Part shown: piece by piece, positions 15,068-23,933 of the stretch
Numbering within the stretch: the stretch's first letter is position 1
Layout of the letters: the number at the start of each line of letters is the position of its first letter
NCBI RefSeq assembly: GCF_042647165.1
Contig: NZ_JBHRUV010000047.1
Length of the DNA: 25,829 nt
Strand: one strand, 5' to 3'
From: Camelimonas abortus
Lineage (GTDB): Bacteria; Pseudomonadota; Alphaproteobacteria; Rhizobiales; Beijerinckiaceae
The notes under the pieces: model-generated
Databases searched by the model: none
Told to the model about the DNA's origin: nothing
What the model saw: the letters and a program-made list of their open reading frames with translations, nothing else
Translations under genes and position numbers: made by a program

Positions 15068-16297
15068 ATGGAGACAAGCAGGACGACCGCCCGCGGCGTC
15101 GTCGCCGGCTATTGCGACGCGCGCTTCACGCCGGTGCTTGAGGCGTTCATCGACAATTTCGAGCGGCGCGACGAGGTGGGCGCCAGCGTCGCGATCCAGA
15201 TCGGCGGCAGGACGGTGGTGGACCTGTGGGGCGGACGGATCGCGCCCGACGGCGCGCCGTGGACGCGCGACACGGTGACGGTGGTGTTCTCCTGCACCAA
15301 GGGCGCCTCGGCGCTGTGCGCCCACATGGCGGCGGACCGCGGCCTGCTCGATCTCGACGCGCCGGTGACGCGCTACTGGCCGGAATACGGCCAGGCCGGC
15401 AAGGAGGAGACGCTGGTCGCGATGATGCTCGACCATTCCGCCGGCGTGCCGCACTTCCGCGAGGAGCTGAAGCCCGGCGCCTATTATGACTACTGGGGCA
15501 TGGTGGCGCTGCTGGAGAAGGAGGCGGCGTTCTGGCGCCCCGGCGAGCGCAACGGCTATCATGCGGTGAGCAGCGCCTGGACGGTGGGCGAGATGGTGCG
15601 CCGCTCCACCGGCCGGCGGCTGGGCGAATTCTTCCACGAGGAGGTGGCGGGGCCGCTGGGGCTGGACTTCTGGATCGGCCTGCCGGAGAGCGAGGAGCGC
15701 CGGGTGGCGCCGGTGCTGCCCTTCATCCCCGACGAAAACTCCCGCAACAGCCGCATCGTGAAGGCGGCCATGGCCGATCCGGGGGGCCCGTCAGCGCTGT
15801 TCCTGTTCAACAATGGCCACTTCAATCCCAACGCCCGCGAGGCGCGGGCGGCGGAGATCGGCTCGGCGACGGGGGTTGGCAACGCCCGCAGCCTGGCGGG
15901 GCTTTACGCGCCGCTGGCCAGTGGCGGCGCCGTCAACGGCGTGCGGCTGGTGGGGGCCGACACGCTGGCGCGCATGAGCCGCGTCTCGGTGGCGACGCAT
16001 CTGGACGCAACCCTGGCCATTCCCACGCGCTTTTCGCTGGGTTTCATGAAATCCATGGACAACCGGCGGCTGGACAACGCCGCCGACTGCTCGGTAGTGC
16101 TGCCGGAGGAGGCGTTCGGCCATGTCGGGGCCGGCGGATCCATCGGCTTCGCCGATCCGCGCTCGCAGATGAGCTTCGGCTATGTGATGAACCGCATGGG
16201 CGCGGGCATCCTGCTCAACGAGCGCGGCCAGAGCCTGGTGGACGCCGCCTGCCGCGCGGTCGGCTATGCCTCCGACGCCAGCGGCTGCTGGCGCTGA
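15068..16297 (+). CDS. Serine hydrolase, beta-lactamase/EstB family, 409 aa
   Basis: Serine hydrolase of the class C beta-lactamase fold (family VIII esterases such as EstB). The nucleophile motif SxxK is Ser75-Cys-Thr-Lys78, at the same position as I recall for EstB. The second motif is Tyr164 in NGYHAVSSAWT, and HVGAGGSIGF near residue 357 takes the place of the KTG motif. That pattern favours ester hydrolysis over beta-lactam resistance. No signal peptide is seen, so it is probably cytoplasmic. GGGGGAGA precedes the ATG at 15068. It is divergent from the binding-protein/CoA-ligase pair, suggesting that it may cleave an ester whose acid is then activated by the ligase. Confidence 0.88.
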   Translation: METSRTTARGVVAGYCDARFTPVLEAFIDNFERRDEVGASVAIQIGGRTVVDLWGGRIAPDGAPWTRDTVTVVFSCTKGASALCAHMAADRGLLDLDAPVTRYWPEYGQAGKEETLVAMMLDHSAGVPHFREELKPGAYYDYWGMVALLEKEAAFWRPGERNGYHAVSSAWTVGEMVRRSTGRRLGEFFHEEVAGPLGLDFWIGLPESEERRVAPVLPFIPDENSRNSRIVKAAMADPGGPSALFLFNNGHFNPNAREARAAEIGSATGVGNARSLAGLYAPLASGGAVNGVRLVGADTLARMSRVSVATHLDATLAIPTRFSLGFMKSMDNRRLDNAADCSVVLPEEAFGHVGAGGSIGFADPRSQMSFGYVMNRMGAGILLNERGQSLVDAACRAVGYASDASGCWR

Positions 16298-16302
16298 GGC
16301 CG

Positions 16303-16329
16303 CCGGCCCGGCGCGCCCCGCCGGGCCGG
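16303..16329. terminator. Bidirectional hairpin between convergent genes
   Basis: CCGGCCCGGCG (16303-16313), loop CGCCC, CGCCGGGCCGG (16319-16329): a perfect 11-base stem filling the 45-base gap between the serine hydrolase and heme oxygenase stops. Confidence 0.6.
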
Positions 16330-16342
16330 AGCGCGGCCGGCC

Positions 16343-16909
16343 TCAGCCGTCGAGTGCGGCGAGAAAGGCGGCGAAAGCGGCGCGGGCGCCGCGGGTCATG
16401 GCCTGCTGCTCCGCCGGCGACAGGGCGTGGGCGTCCAGCCAGGCGGTGAAGCGCGGCCACAGGCGCGCCGTCGCGCCGTGCTCCAGAAAGGACAGCGGCG
16501 CGTCCGGCCAGGCGGACCGCACCGTCCGCGCCAGCATCAGCCCGCCGAGGCGCGAGCCCTCCAGCACATACAGCGCGCCGAGCCGGGCCGCCGGCCCCTC
16601 CAGCGCCGGGACGGGCGCCGGCGCAGGCATGGCCGCGCCCAGCGCCGCCAGATCCGCCCGCAGCGCGGGCGCCCGCCGGCGCTCCGGCCAGTCCGGCGGC
16701 GCGCCGGGGGCGGCGTCGAACAGCGCCTCGAACCCCGGCAGGACCCGCGCCTGCCACAGCAGGAAAGCGCGGTAGCCGTCGCGGGTGGAGAGGTCGTGGC
16801 GCGCCGCGCCCGCGTCCACGCGGGCGTGGTCGGCCGCGGTGGCCGCGCGCAGCAGGTGACGCAGGCTTTGCGGCCGCCCGGCCAGCAGGGTCATGGTTCC
16901 GTCAGTCAT
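16343..16909 (-). CDS. bphO: Biliverdin-producing heme oxygenase (BphO), 188 aa
   Basis: Heme oxygenase cleaves heme to biliverdin, CO and iron. It is the usual source of the bacteriophytochrome chromophore. His28 in LRAATAADHARVDA is the likely proximal heme ligand. GALYVLEGSRLGGLMLAR (about residues 110-128) matches the conserved distal-helix motif YVLEGSxLGG. Length is typical of bacterial BphO. The ATG at 16909 overlaps the end of the phytochrome gene by eight bases, pointing to coupled translation and a chromophore-supply role. A second ATG at codon 6 is an alternative start. Confidence 0.93.
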   Translation of the reverse strand: MTDGTMTLLAGRPQSLRHLLRAATAADHARVDAGAARHDLSTRDGYRAFLLWQARVLPGFEALFDAAPGAPPDWPERRRAPALRADLAALGAAMPAPAPVPALEGPAARLGALYVLEGSRLGGLMLARTVRSAWPDAPLSFLEHGATARLWPRFTAWLDAHALSPAEQQAMTRGARAAFAAFLAALDG

Positions 16910-19031
16910 TGATCGCCGCCGTCAGCGTCGCCCGCACGCCGGGCCCGTTGTCCGTCCGTTCCAGCACGCCGCGCAGCCGCTGCGCCGTGCCGGCGATGAG
17001 CCGCCCGCCGAAGCCGCCGCCCTGCGGGGCGCCGCCGCCGGCGCCGCCCTCGCCGTGATCCGCCACGGTGAGGCGGAAGCGGTCGCCCACCCGCTCCAGC
17101 GTCACCTCCACCGGCCCCGGCGCGCCGCCATAGGCGTATTTGGAGGCGTTGATGACCAGCTCGGTCATCACCACTCCCACCTGCACGGCGCGCCCTGCGT
17201 CCACCAGCATGTCGGCGATCCGCGCCCGCAGCATGCCGGCCCACTCCGGCCCCAGCGCCGCGCGCAGGTCATCGAGCAGCTCGGTGAGATAGGCGCCCAG
17301 CTCGATGGCCTGCGACCGGTCGGCGCGATACAGCCGCCGGTGCAGCAGCCCCACGGCGGCGATGCGCGCCTGCGCCTCGGCCAGAATGTCGGCGACGGCG
17401 CCCTGCCCGGCCTCGCGCGCCTGAAAGCGCAGATAGGCGTTCACCATCTGCAGCGAATTCTGCACGCGGTGGTCCACCTCGCGCATCATCAGCTCCTGCT
17501 GGGCCAGCAGGGCGTTGCGCTCCTCCACCGTCTCGTGCAGCTCGCGGTTGAGCAGGCGCAGGCGGCGGTGAAAGCGGGCGTCGTCGATGCCCCTGGCCAG
17601 CCGGCGGGCGGCGTCCGCCGCCTCCGCCGTCCACGGGCGCGACAGGCCGCCCACCGATTCAGCCCAGGTGGCGAAGGAGCGGCGGGGGGTGAGCGGCAGG
17701 TCCGGGCTGGCGGCGTGGAAACTGGCGGGATCGCCGGCCCAGCGCACCTCCTCCACCTGCTCCACCCGCAACCAGATGAGCGCCCGCCCCTCGCGCGCCA
17801 GCGGCGCGGCCATGAGGCCGCTGGCCAGCTGCGGCCAGGCGCGGGCCGGCGGATAATGATCGCCGAGGCTGCGCATGGCCAGCGGCTCGCGCCGGGTCTG
17901 GCGCAGCGTCCACGCGGCCAGCGCCTGCAGCGCCGCGCCGCGCGGGCCGACGCCCCACAGCCGGACCCGCCCGCCGTCGACGAACACGAAGCCGTCGGCG
18001 TCAAAGGCGGCGCGCAGGCTCTCGCCCAGACCTTCCATCACCGCCGCCAGCGGCCGGTCGTCGTGAAAATGGCCGAGCAGGTCGTCCACCACGCCGCGCA
18101 GGCGCAGGCGCCGGGCGTAGGCCGCCTCGCTCTCCCGCGCGGCGAGCTGGCGGCCAAGGGCGTTGGCCACGGCCGTGGCCGCCGCCATGATCTCCCGCGG
18201 CGGATGGCGGGGCCCGGCGTGGTGGCAGGCGACCAGCCCCCACAGGGCGCCGTCGCGCACCACCGAAAAGGAGGCGGAGGCGCCCACGCCCATGTTGCGC
18301 AGATACTGCAGGTGCGCCGGCGACACCGAGCGCAGGCCGACGTCGCTGAGGTCGAGGCCGCTCCACCGGTCCGGACGCAGCGGCGCCGGAACATAGCCGA
18401 CGTCGGCGATGAGGCGGGCGCGGTTGCGCACATAGAGCGCCCGCGCCTGGCGGGGAATGTCGCCGGCCGGGAAACGGTGGCCGAGAAAACCGCCCCAGCC
18501 CGGCGCATGCGCCTCGGCGATCACCTCGCCGGCGCCGTCGTCGAGAAAGCGGTAGGCCATCACCCGGTCGAAGCCGGTGATGTCGCGCGTCGCGGCGACG
18601 GCGCGCTGGCACAGGTCAGCAATGGAGGCCGCCGACTCAAAGCCGCGGGCGATCTGGTCCAGCTCCCACAGCAGCGCCATGGCCGTCTGGCGCGTGGCCG
18701 GGGCCGGCTCCAGCTCCACCAGGATCAGGGGGCCGTCGCGATGGGCGAGCGCGTCGAAGGCGCCTTGCGCGCCCCTGACCTGCCCGGCCAGCGCCACGCT
18801 TTTCACCCCCGCGGGCATGGCCGCCAGCTGCGCCGCCACGTCCTGGCCCAGCAGGCGCGACAGCGGCTGGCCAAACCAGTCCCGCGCCAGGCGGGCTTCA
18901 ATGTCGCCGGCGCCGCCGGTGACGGTGAGATCGTCGGCGGAGGCCACCAGCAGCAGCCCGTGCGGCTGGATGGCCCCTGGCGTGTGGATGGGCTCCCGGT
19001 CGCAGCTGGTCAGATCCGGCGCAACGTGCAT
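16902..19031 (-). CDS. bphP: Bacteriophytochrome sensor histidine kinase, 709 aa
   Basis: Red/far-red photoreceptor kinase. Numbering from the ATG at 19031, which has AAAGGA five bases upstream: Cys10 before REPIHTPGAIQPHG is the biliverdin attachment site. A PAS domain spans about 10-110 and a GAF domain about 130-300, with Asp191-Ile-Pro and His240 (AHLQYLRNMGV). The PHY domain spans about 310-480 with the tongue motif PRRSF (449-453). A HisKA_2-type dimerisation domain follows, with phospho-acceptor His521 in REVDHRVQNSLQ. The C-terminal HATPase has ELVINASKYAYGG. The usual PASDIP reads PAGDIP here. An upstream in-frame ATG at 19088 lacks an SD and adds 19 residues. There is no receiver domain and no response regulator gene nearby. 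Confidence 0.95.
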   Translation of the reverse strand: MHVAPDLTSCDREPIHTPGAIQPHGLLLVASADDLTVTGGAGDIEARLARDWFGQPLSRLLGQDVAAQLAAMPAGVKSVALAGQVRGAQGAFDALAHRDGPLILVELEPAPATRQTAMALLWELDQIARGFESAASIADLCQRAVAATRDITGFDRVMAYRFLDDGAGEVIAEAHAPGWGGFLGHRFPAGDIPRQARALYVRNRARLIADVGYVPAPLRPDRWSGLDLSDVGLRSVSPAHLQYLRNMGVGASASFSVVRDGALWGLVACHHAGPRHPPREIMAAATAVANALGRQLAARESEAAYARRLRLRGVVDDLLGHFHDDRPLAAVMEGLGESLRAAFDADGFVFVDGGRVRLWGVGPRGAALQALAAWTLRQTRREPLAMRSLGDHYPPARAWPQLASGLMAAPLAREGRALIWLRVEQVEEVRWAGDPASFHAASPDLPLTPRRSFATWAESVGGLSRPWTAEAADAARRLARGIDDARFHRRLRLLNRELHETVEERNALLAQQELMMREVDHRVQNSLQMVNAYLRFQAREAGQGAVADILAEAQARIAAVGLLHRRLYRADRSQAIELGAYLTELLDDLRAALGPEWAGMLRARIADMLVDAGRAVQVGVVMTELVINASKYAYGGAPGPVEVTLERVGDRFRLTVADHGEGGAGGGAPQGGGFGGRLIAGTAQRLRGVLERTDNGPGVRATLTAAIND

Positions 19032-19411
19032 CTGTTTCCTTTCGCTGTCGCGCATGTTCGCGCGCGGCCGCGGAATCCGGCGCGCCACGCCCGGCCGCCG
19101 GCGACCGCCGCCCTGTATTACGCCAATATTCCGTAGAATTACGACGCGGATCGCCCCACAATTTCTGCAGAACTATTTTTTATCTTCCGGGACTGTGACC
19201 GGATTTATCCGGAAGTCAACCGATCATGTCGCGTTTCCGGCCTGGAAAGCGCAGGCGCGACCATAACCCTGACCGCGCCATGCCGGTGACCGGCGACGCC
19301 TCCCGCCATGCAGGACAGCCGGCATGACGCAGGCCGGCGCCCGGGCCTGTGGCGCCGCTTTTCCGGGCGTGGGCCGCCTGCGCGCCATGCGCGCCAGACG
19401 ACATGCGCATG
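19032..19411. other. Leader region of the phytochrome operon
   Basis: No gene is seen. Part of it (about 19115-19215) is AT-richer than its surroundings. A nested dyad is present: CTTCCGG (19184-19190) pairs with CCGGAAG (19209-19215) around CCGGAT-TT-ATCCGG (19199-19212). TTGACT on the minus strand (19214-19219) lies beside it as a possible -35, without a good -10. This is a plausible promoter/operator area for bphP. Confidence 0.4.
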
Positions 19412-19443
19412 AAAACGCCGCCGGCGGAGAGTCGCCGGCGGCG
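19412..19443 (-). terminator. Rho-independent terminator after TonB receptor
   Basis: On the minus strand CGCCGCCGGCG, loop ACTCTC, CGCCGGCGGCG, then TTTT (19412-19415). The perfect 11-base stem lies 31 bases past the receptor stop at 19475. It separates the receptor transcript from bphP. Confidence 0.85.
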
Positions 19444-19474
19444 CGGTCATCGCCCGGTTCCGTCAGTCGCCTTC

Positions 19475-21715
19475 TCAGAACTCCACCGACAGGCGGGCGC
19501 TGAACGTGCGGCCCATGCCGGCGACGGGGAGGCCCCACATCGCCGCGCCGGTGGGGCTGTAGGCGCGGGAGTTCACCAGATCGGCGCCGCCGAGCGGCTT
19601 GTAATACCGGGCGTCGAACAGGTTCTCCACCGCCGCCTCGAAGCGCAGCATCTCCCATTTGTAACCGGCGCGCAGGTTCACCAGCGCATGGGCGGAGGTC
19701 TTCACCTCATTGCGGACCTGGCTGACCAGATGCTTGGCGCCGACCAGCTGCAACTCGGCGCTGGCCGTCCAGCCGCCAATGGCGTGATCGAGGGCGATGA
19801 CGGCGTTCACCGGCATGATCTGGTAAAGGTTGACGCCGTCCGTGCGGCGGCCGCGGGTGAGGCTGAGCTGGCCGCGCAGCACGCCCCTGCCCCAGACGGC
19901 GTCGTCCCACAGCGTCGCTTGGCCGTCCACGTTCACGCCATACAGGCGCGCGTCATGGTTGGCGAAGCGCAGGTAGACGAAGCCGTTGCGTGCGGTGAGA
20001 TTGTCCCGCCTGGCGGCGAGGCAGCCGGCGGCGGCGCAGCGGTCGGCGTCGATGTAGTCGACCACATGGCTGAACCACGGCGTCGCCCGCAGCCGCCAGC
20101 GGCCGGCGGCGTCGCGCCACACCGCGGTGAAGCTGGCCGTGTGCGCCGTCTCCGGCTTCAGGTCGGGGTCGCCGACATAGCCGTTGCCGTCGCCGAACCA
20201 GCCGGTCATGCGCATGGCCATGGTGCCGGTGGACCAGGCGTAGCGCTCGTACAGGTTGGGCGAGCGGGTCTTGCGGGCGAAGGCCAGCTCATAGGTGGAG
20301 ACGGCGTCCGGCTGGAAGCGCAGCGCCGCCTGGCCGTCCAGGTTCACGTCGGCGCGGGCGCGGCTGCGGCTGTTGAAGGCGGCGGCGTCCGCGCCGTACA
20401 TCATGGCGTTGTAGCCGCGCACCGGGCCGGCGCCGGTCCATACCGTGTCGTTGCGCAGGCCCGCCAGCAGCGTCCAGCGGGAATCGAGCCTCCGCTCCCA
20501 CTCGAGGAAGGTTCCGAGACGCGCGCGCCGGCCGTTGTTGATGGCGATGAACACGTCCGGCCCCATCATCGTGCCGGGAACCGGGTTCCACCAGTCGTCG
20601 AGGCGGTAGCGGTACAGTTCGGCGCCGGCGCGCAGCGTGTCGGCGGCGGCGGCGCGCCATGTCGCCTTCACCGCGAAGCCCATGTCCGAGGCCCGGGTGT
20701 CCATGGGCATGGCGCCGTTCTTGTCCGGCGCGATGAAGCCCATGGAATGGCGCACGCGGCTGGCGAAGGCCCGCGCCTCCAGCGCGCCCCAGTCGAAGTC
20801 GCCGGCGTAGCGCGCGTTGCCGAACAGGCTGCGGTTGGACACCATGTCCATGTACTGGTTCGGATAGGCCTGGTCCGGGATGTACTGGCCGCCGAGCTGG
20901 AAGGCGAAGAGGTGGCTGTCGAACTTCCTGGCCACGGTGATGGCGTGGTTCTGGGCCTCGAACAGGGTGGACTTCACCTTGCGGCCGGCGCCGTCGCGAT
21001 AGTCGCGGGCGCGGCTCCAGCCGCCGACATAGCGCACGCTGGCGTCGGCCGTGGCGGCGGAGAGGTCGGCGTCGACGCCGCGGCCGTCGCCATTGCTGCG
21101 GAACCCGCCGGAGACCCGGCCGGACACCTTCACGCCCGGGCCGCTGCCGAACACGGGCGCGCCAGCCTCCACCTCGACCCTGGCGCCGGTGTAGTCGCCG
21201 CCGAGACTGACGGGCGCGGTTCCGTAATGGACCGTCGCCGCGGCCACCATGGCCGGATTCACGAAGGAAAGCGGCGGGTTCATCTCGTTCGGACAGAAGA
21301 TGCCGAACAGCATGCCGTTCAGCGAGATCTGCACGCGGTCGGCGGCGAAGCCGTTGATGGCCGGCAGGCCGGAGACGCCGCCGCCGCCCCACCTGGCCGC
21401 GCCTGGGGCGTTGTTCAGCACGTCGGCGGCGTTGGCGGAGACCAGCGCCGCGGCGAAGGCCTCCTCGCCGGAGATGGCGGCGACGCCGGGCGGCGGCGCG
21501 CCGCGCACCTCGATGCGCGGCAGCTCCAGCGCCGCCGCCTCCGCCGCGGCGGCGGGCGGCTGCTGGCGGCTGGCGTGATCATGGTCGCCCTGTGCCGCCG
21601 CCACGGCGGTGAGCGCGGCGAGCATGACGCCGGAGCCGGGAATGGCGGAGAGCCGGCGCAGACGGGCGCCGGGCGCGCGCCGGCGGCGCGCGGTGACATG
21701 AGATTCAGTTCGCAT
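19475..21715 (-). CDS. TonB-dependent copper receptor, OprC/NosA-like, 746 aa
   Basis: Outer-membrane beta-barrel receptor powered by TonB. A signal-like hydrophobic stretch (about residues 24-42) is followed by the His-rich GDHDHA, a possible TonB box (LPRIEVRG), a plug domain (about 80-190) and a barrel ending in the Phe-terminated strand FSARLSVEF. The plug has Cys141-Pro-Asn-Glu-Met145, and the barrel has His323-Ser-Met325. These match in type and almost in number the CxxxM/HxM copper site that I recall for Pseudomonas OprC (C143, M147, H323, M325). Met-rich loops (NQYMDM, GAMPMDT, GTMMG, YNAMMYG, GTMAMRM) also suit soft-metal binding. Copper uptake is inferred from these residues. The ATG at 21715 has only a weak SD. 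Confidence 0.88.
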   Translation of the reverse strand: MRTESHVTARRRRAPGARLRRLSAIPGSGVMLAALTAVAAAQGDHDHASRQQPPAAAAEAAALELPRIEVRGAPPPGVAAISGEEAFAAALVSANAADVLNNAPGAARWGGGGVSGLPAINGFAADRVQISLNGMLFGIFCPNEMNPPLSFVNPAMVAAATVHYGTAPVSLGGDYTGARVEVEAGAPVFGSGPGVKVSGRVSGGFRSNGDGRGVDADLSAATADASVRYVGGWSRARDYRDGAGRKVKSTLFEAQNHAITVARKFDSHLFAFQLGGQYIPDQAYPNQYMDMVSNRSLFGNARYAGDFDWGALEARAFASRVRHSMGFIAPDKNGAMPMDTRASDMGFAVKATWRAAAADTLRAGAELYRYRLDDWWNPVPGTMMGPDVFIAINNGRRARLGTFLEWERRLDSRWTLLAGLRNDTVWTGAGPVRGYNAMMYGADAAAFNSRSRARADVNLDGQAALRFQPDAVSTYELAFARKTRSPNLYERYAWSTGTMAMRMTGWFGDGNGYVGDPDLKPETAHTASFTAVWRDAAGRWRLRATPWFSHVVDYIDADRCAAAGCLAARRDNLTARNGFVYLRFANHDARLYGVNVDGQATLWDDAVWGRGVLRGQLSLTRGRRTDGVNLYQIMPVNAVIALDHAIGGWTASAELQLVGAKHLVSQVRNEVKTSAHALVNLRAGYKWEMLRFEAAVENLFDARYYKPLGGADLVNSRAYSPTGAAMWGLPVAGMGRTFSARLSVEF

Positions 21716-21776
21716 GACGGAACGTCCCGTGGACCGCCGGCCCTGGGCGCGGCGGACGCGAAGGATGGGAAAGGTT

Positions 21777-21872
21777 CGGGAAGGCAGGCCGCCGNNNNNN
21801 NNNNNNNNNNNNNNNNNNNNNNNNNNNNNNNNNNNNNNNNNNNNNNNNNNNNNGCGGGAAGGCAGGCCGCCG
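21777..21872. repeat. 18-base direct repeat flanking the assembly gap
   Basis: CGGGAAGGCAGGCCGCCG occurs at 21777-21794 and again at 21855-21872, immediately to either side of the N run. The copies probably represent overlapping contig ends, not a biological duplication. Confidence 0.7.
21795..21853. other. Assembly gap (59 N)
   Basis: A run of undetermined bases lies between the receptor start and the small upstream gene. Any riboswitch, promoter or receptor leader here cannot be judged. Confidence 1.
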
Positions 21873-21890
21873 GCGCGGGGGCCGGCGGCC
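21865..21890 (-). terminator. Strong hairpin after small metal-locus gene
   Basis: GGCCGCCGGC (21865-21874), loop GCGGGG, GCCGGCGGCC (21881-21890): a perfect 10-base stem starting six bases past the stop at 21896. There is no T run. The left contig stops within the same hairpin, suggesting that it blocked sequencing or assembly. Confidence 0.55.
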
Positions 21891-21895
21891 GGGCG

Positions 21896-22246
21896 TCATG
21901 CGGAGGCGGGCGGCGCGCGGGCCTTCCACGACCAGCGCGGCGCGTCGACATGGGCGGAGGCCGGCGGCGGCGGGGCATGGACCACCGGACGCGGCGCGAG
22001 CCGCGCCGCAGGCCGCGGCGCGGGCGGCGCCGGGGCGATATGGTCGCGCAGGACGCAGTCCGGACAGTGGACGCGCGCGCCGCCGCCGTCACCGGGCTGG
22101 GCCGGCGCGGCGAAGACGTCGCCAAAGCAGATCTCGCCGTCCCCTCGCGGCATGGACGCCATGAGGGCCGACGTGAACACCAGATGCAGGACAAGCGCGT
22201 AAGCCGCGACGAGAAACGTCGCGACGCGCGTCGCTTTCGCTTTCAA
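21896..22246 (-). CDS. Small membrane-anchored Cys protein, DUF2946-like, 116 aa
   Basis: A basic N-terminus and one hydrophobic segment (about residues 8-30, ATFLVAAYALVLHLVFTSALMA) form a signal anchor. They are followed by EICFGDVF and, about 20 residues later, HCPDCVLRDH. The pattern of one Cys, a spacer and HCxxC resembles DUF2946 proteins, which I recall next to TonB copper receptors and copper chaperones. The rest is Pro/Ala/His-rich. The frame starts with TTG at 22246 and lacks a clear SD, so the start is uncertain. It lies directly upstream of the copper-type receptor on the same strand. A periplasmic metal-handling role is an inference. Confidence 0.6.
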   Translation of the reverse strand: MKAKATRVATFLVAAYALVLHLVFTSALMASMPRGDGEICFGDVFAAPAQPGDGGGARVHCPDCVLRDHIAPAPPAPRPAARLAPRPVVHAPPPPASAHVDAPRWSWKARAPPASA

Positions 22247-22287
22247 ACCGGACGTCGCCAGAGCTGGTTGTGGCTGTTCCGCGACGT

Positions 22288-22314
22288 TTATATGGCGTTG
22301 GCGCCCCTGTCACC
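22288..22314 (-). promoter_or_regulatory. Weak candidate promoter before small Cys gene
   Basis: On the minus strand GTGACA (22309-22314), a short 15-base spacer, then TATAAA (22288-22293). It is in the only AT-rich patch of the 116-base gap after the phosphoesterase gene. The spacer is suboptimal. Confidence 0.3.
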
Positions 22315-22362
22315 CTGCGGCGCGGCGGTTAACCACCGCGGCGGCGTCCGGTCACGCCGCTG

Positions 22363-23099
22363 TTACGGCTGCGGCCAGCCGGCCCGCAGCGTATGGGCCC
22401 AGTCCGGCCGGCCGTTGCGGAGGGCGATGGCGGCGGCGCGGTCCCAGTCATAGGCGACGGCGTGGAAGGACACGTCCCAGCCGCCGGCGCGCCGTTCGGC
22501 CGTGGCGTAGCGCGCGTGCGGCGAACCGGCGCCGGTGACGTGCGGCCACGGGCTGGAGCCGCGCAGGGCTGGCAGGCCGACGCTGCCCGGGTTCAGCGCC
22601 AGGCGCCCGTCCGGCAGGCGGGTCAGGCGCGGCGTGTGGGTGTGGCCGCACAGGATGAGCGACGCGCGCGCGGCGCCGGCGCGCGCCGCCGCCTCCTCAG
22701 GCGTGGCCGGGCGGCAGCCGGCGGGCTCCACCGTCTCCAGAAAATAGGCGCTGTCGCTGTCCGGCGTGCCGTGAGCCAGCAGCACGTCGTCGCCCAGCAG
22801 CAGGGTCTGCGGCAGGCTGGCCAGCCAGGCGCGGGCGGCGTCGTCCAGCGCCGCGTGGGCGAAGCGGTCGGAGGCGGACATCTCCTGCGGGCGCAGGGTG
22901 AGCAGCTGGCGCTCGTGATTGCCGCGGATGGCGACGATGTCCAGCGGCATCAGCCGCCGCGCCGTCTCGAGCGGCTGCAGCGGGCCGCTGACGATGTCGC
23001 CGAGATTGACAGTCACGTCCGCGCCGCGCCGGGCGACGTCGGCGAGCACCGCCTCAAGCGCCGGCAGATTGCCGTGAATGTCGGACAGAATCGCGAGCT

Positions 23100-23103
<4 letters not shown>
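22363..23103 (-). CDS. Calcineurin-like metallophosphoesterase, 246 aa
   Basis: Predicted two-metal phosphoesterase of the YfcE/MJ0936-like group. The ordered metal-ligand motifs are visible: DIHGN (Asp9, His11) at the N-terminus, GDIVSGP near residue 36, GNHE near residue 60, then LLAHG and GHTHTP (about 146-151), with NPGSVGLP after it. Substrates in this group are phosphodiesters or nucleotides, and none can be assigned. The ATG at 23103 overlaps the ABC ATPase stop (ATGA), so the two are probably translated together. A phosphoesterase as the last member of a FecBCD-type transport operon is unexpected and may act on the imported compound or on a signal. Confidence 0.88.

Positions 23104-23932
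<829 letters not shown>

Positions 23933-23933
<1 letters not shown>

Noticed and set aside
16893..19136. Long plus-strand frame opposite bphP
   Set aside because: It is the antisense of a gene with clear phytochrome and kinase motifs, and its composition is not protein-like.
21716..21794. Cobalamin riboswitch before the TonB receptor
   Set aside because: I found no B12-box-like sequence in the readable part of the leader. The gap prevents a complete check, and the receptor's copper-site residues argue against a B12 receptor.
19349..22453. Plus-strand frame of over 1000 codons opposite the TonB receptor
   Set aside because: It reads through the N gap and mirrors the receptor. No domain is visible.
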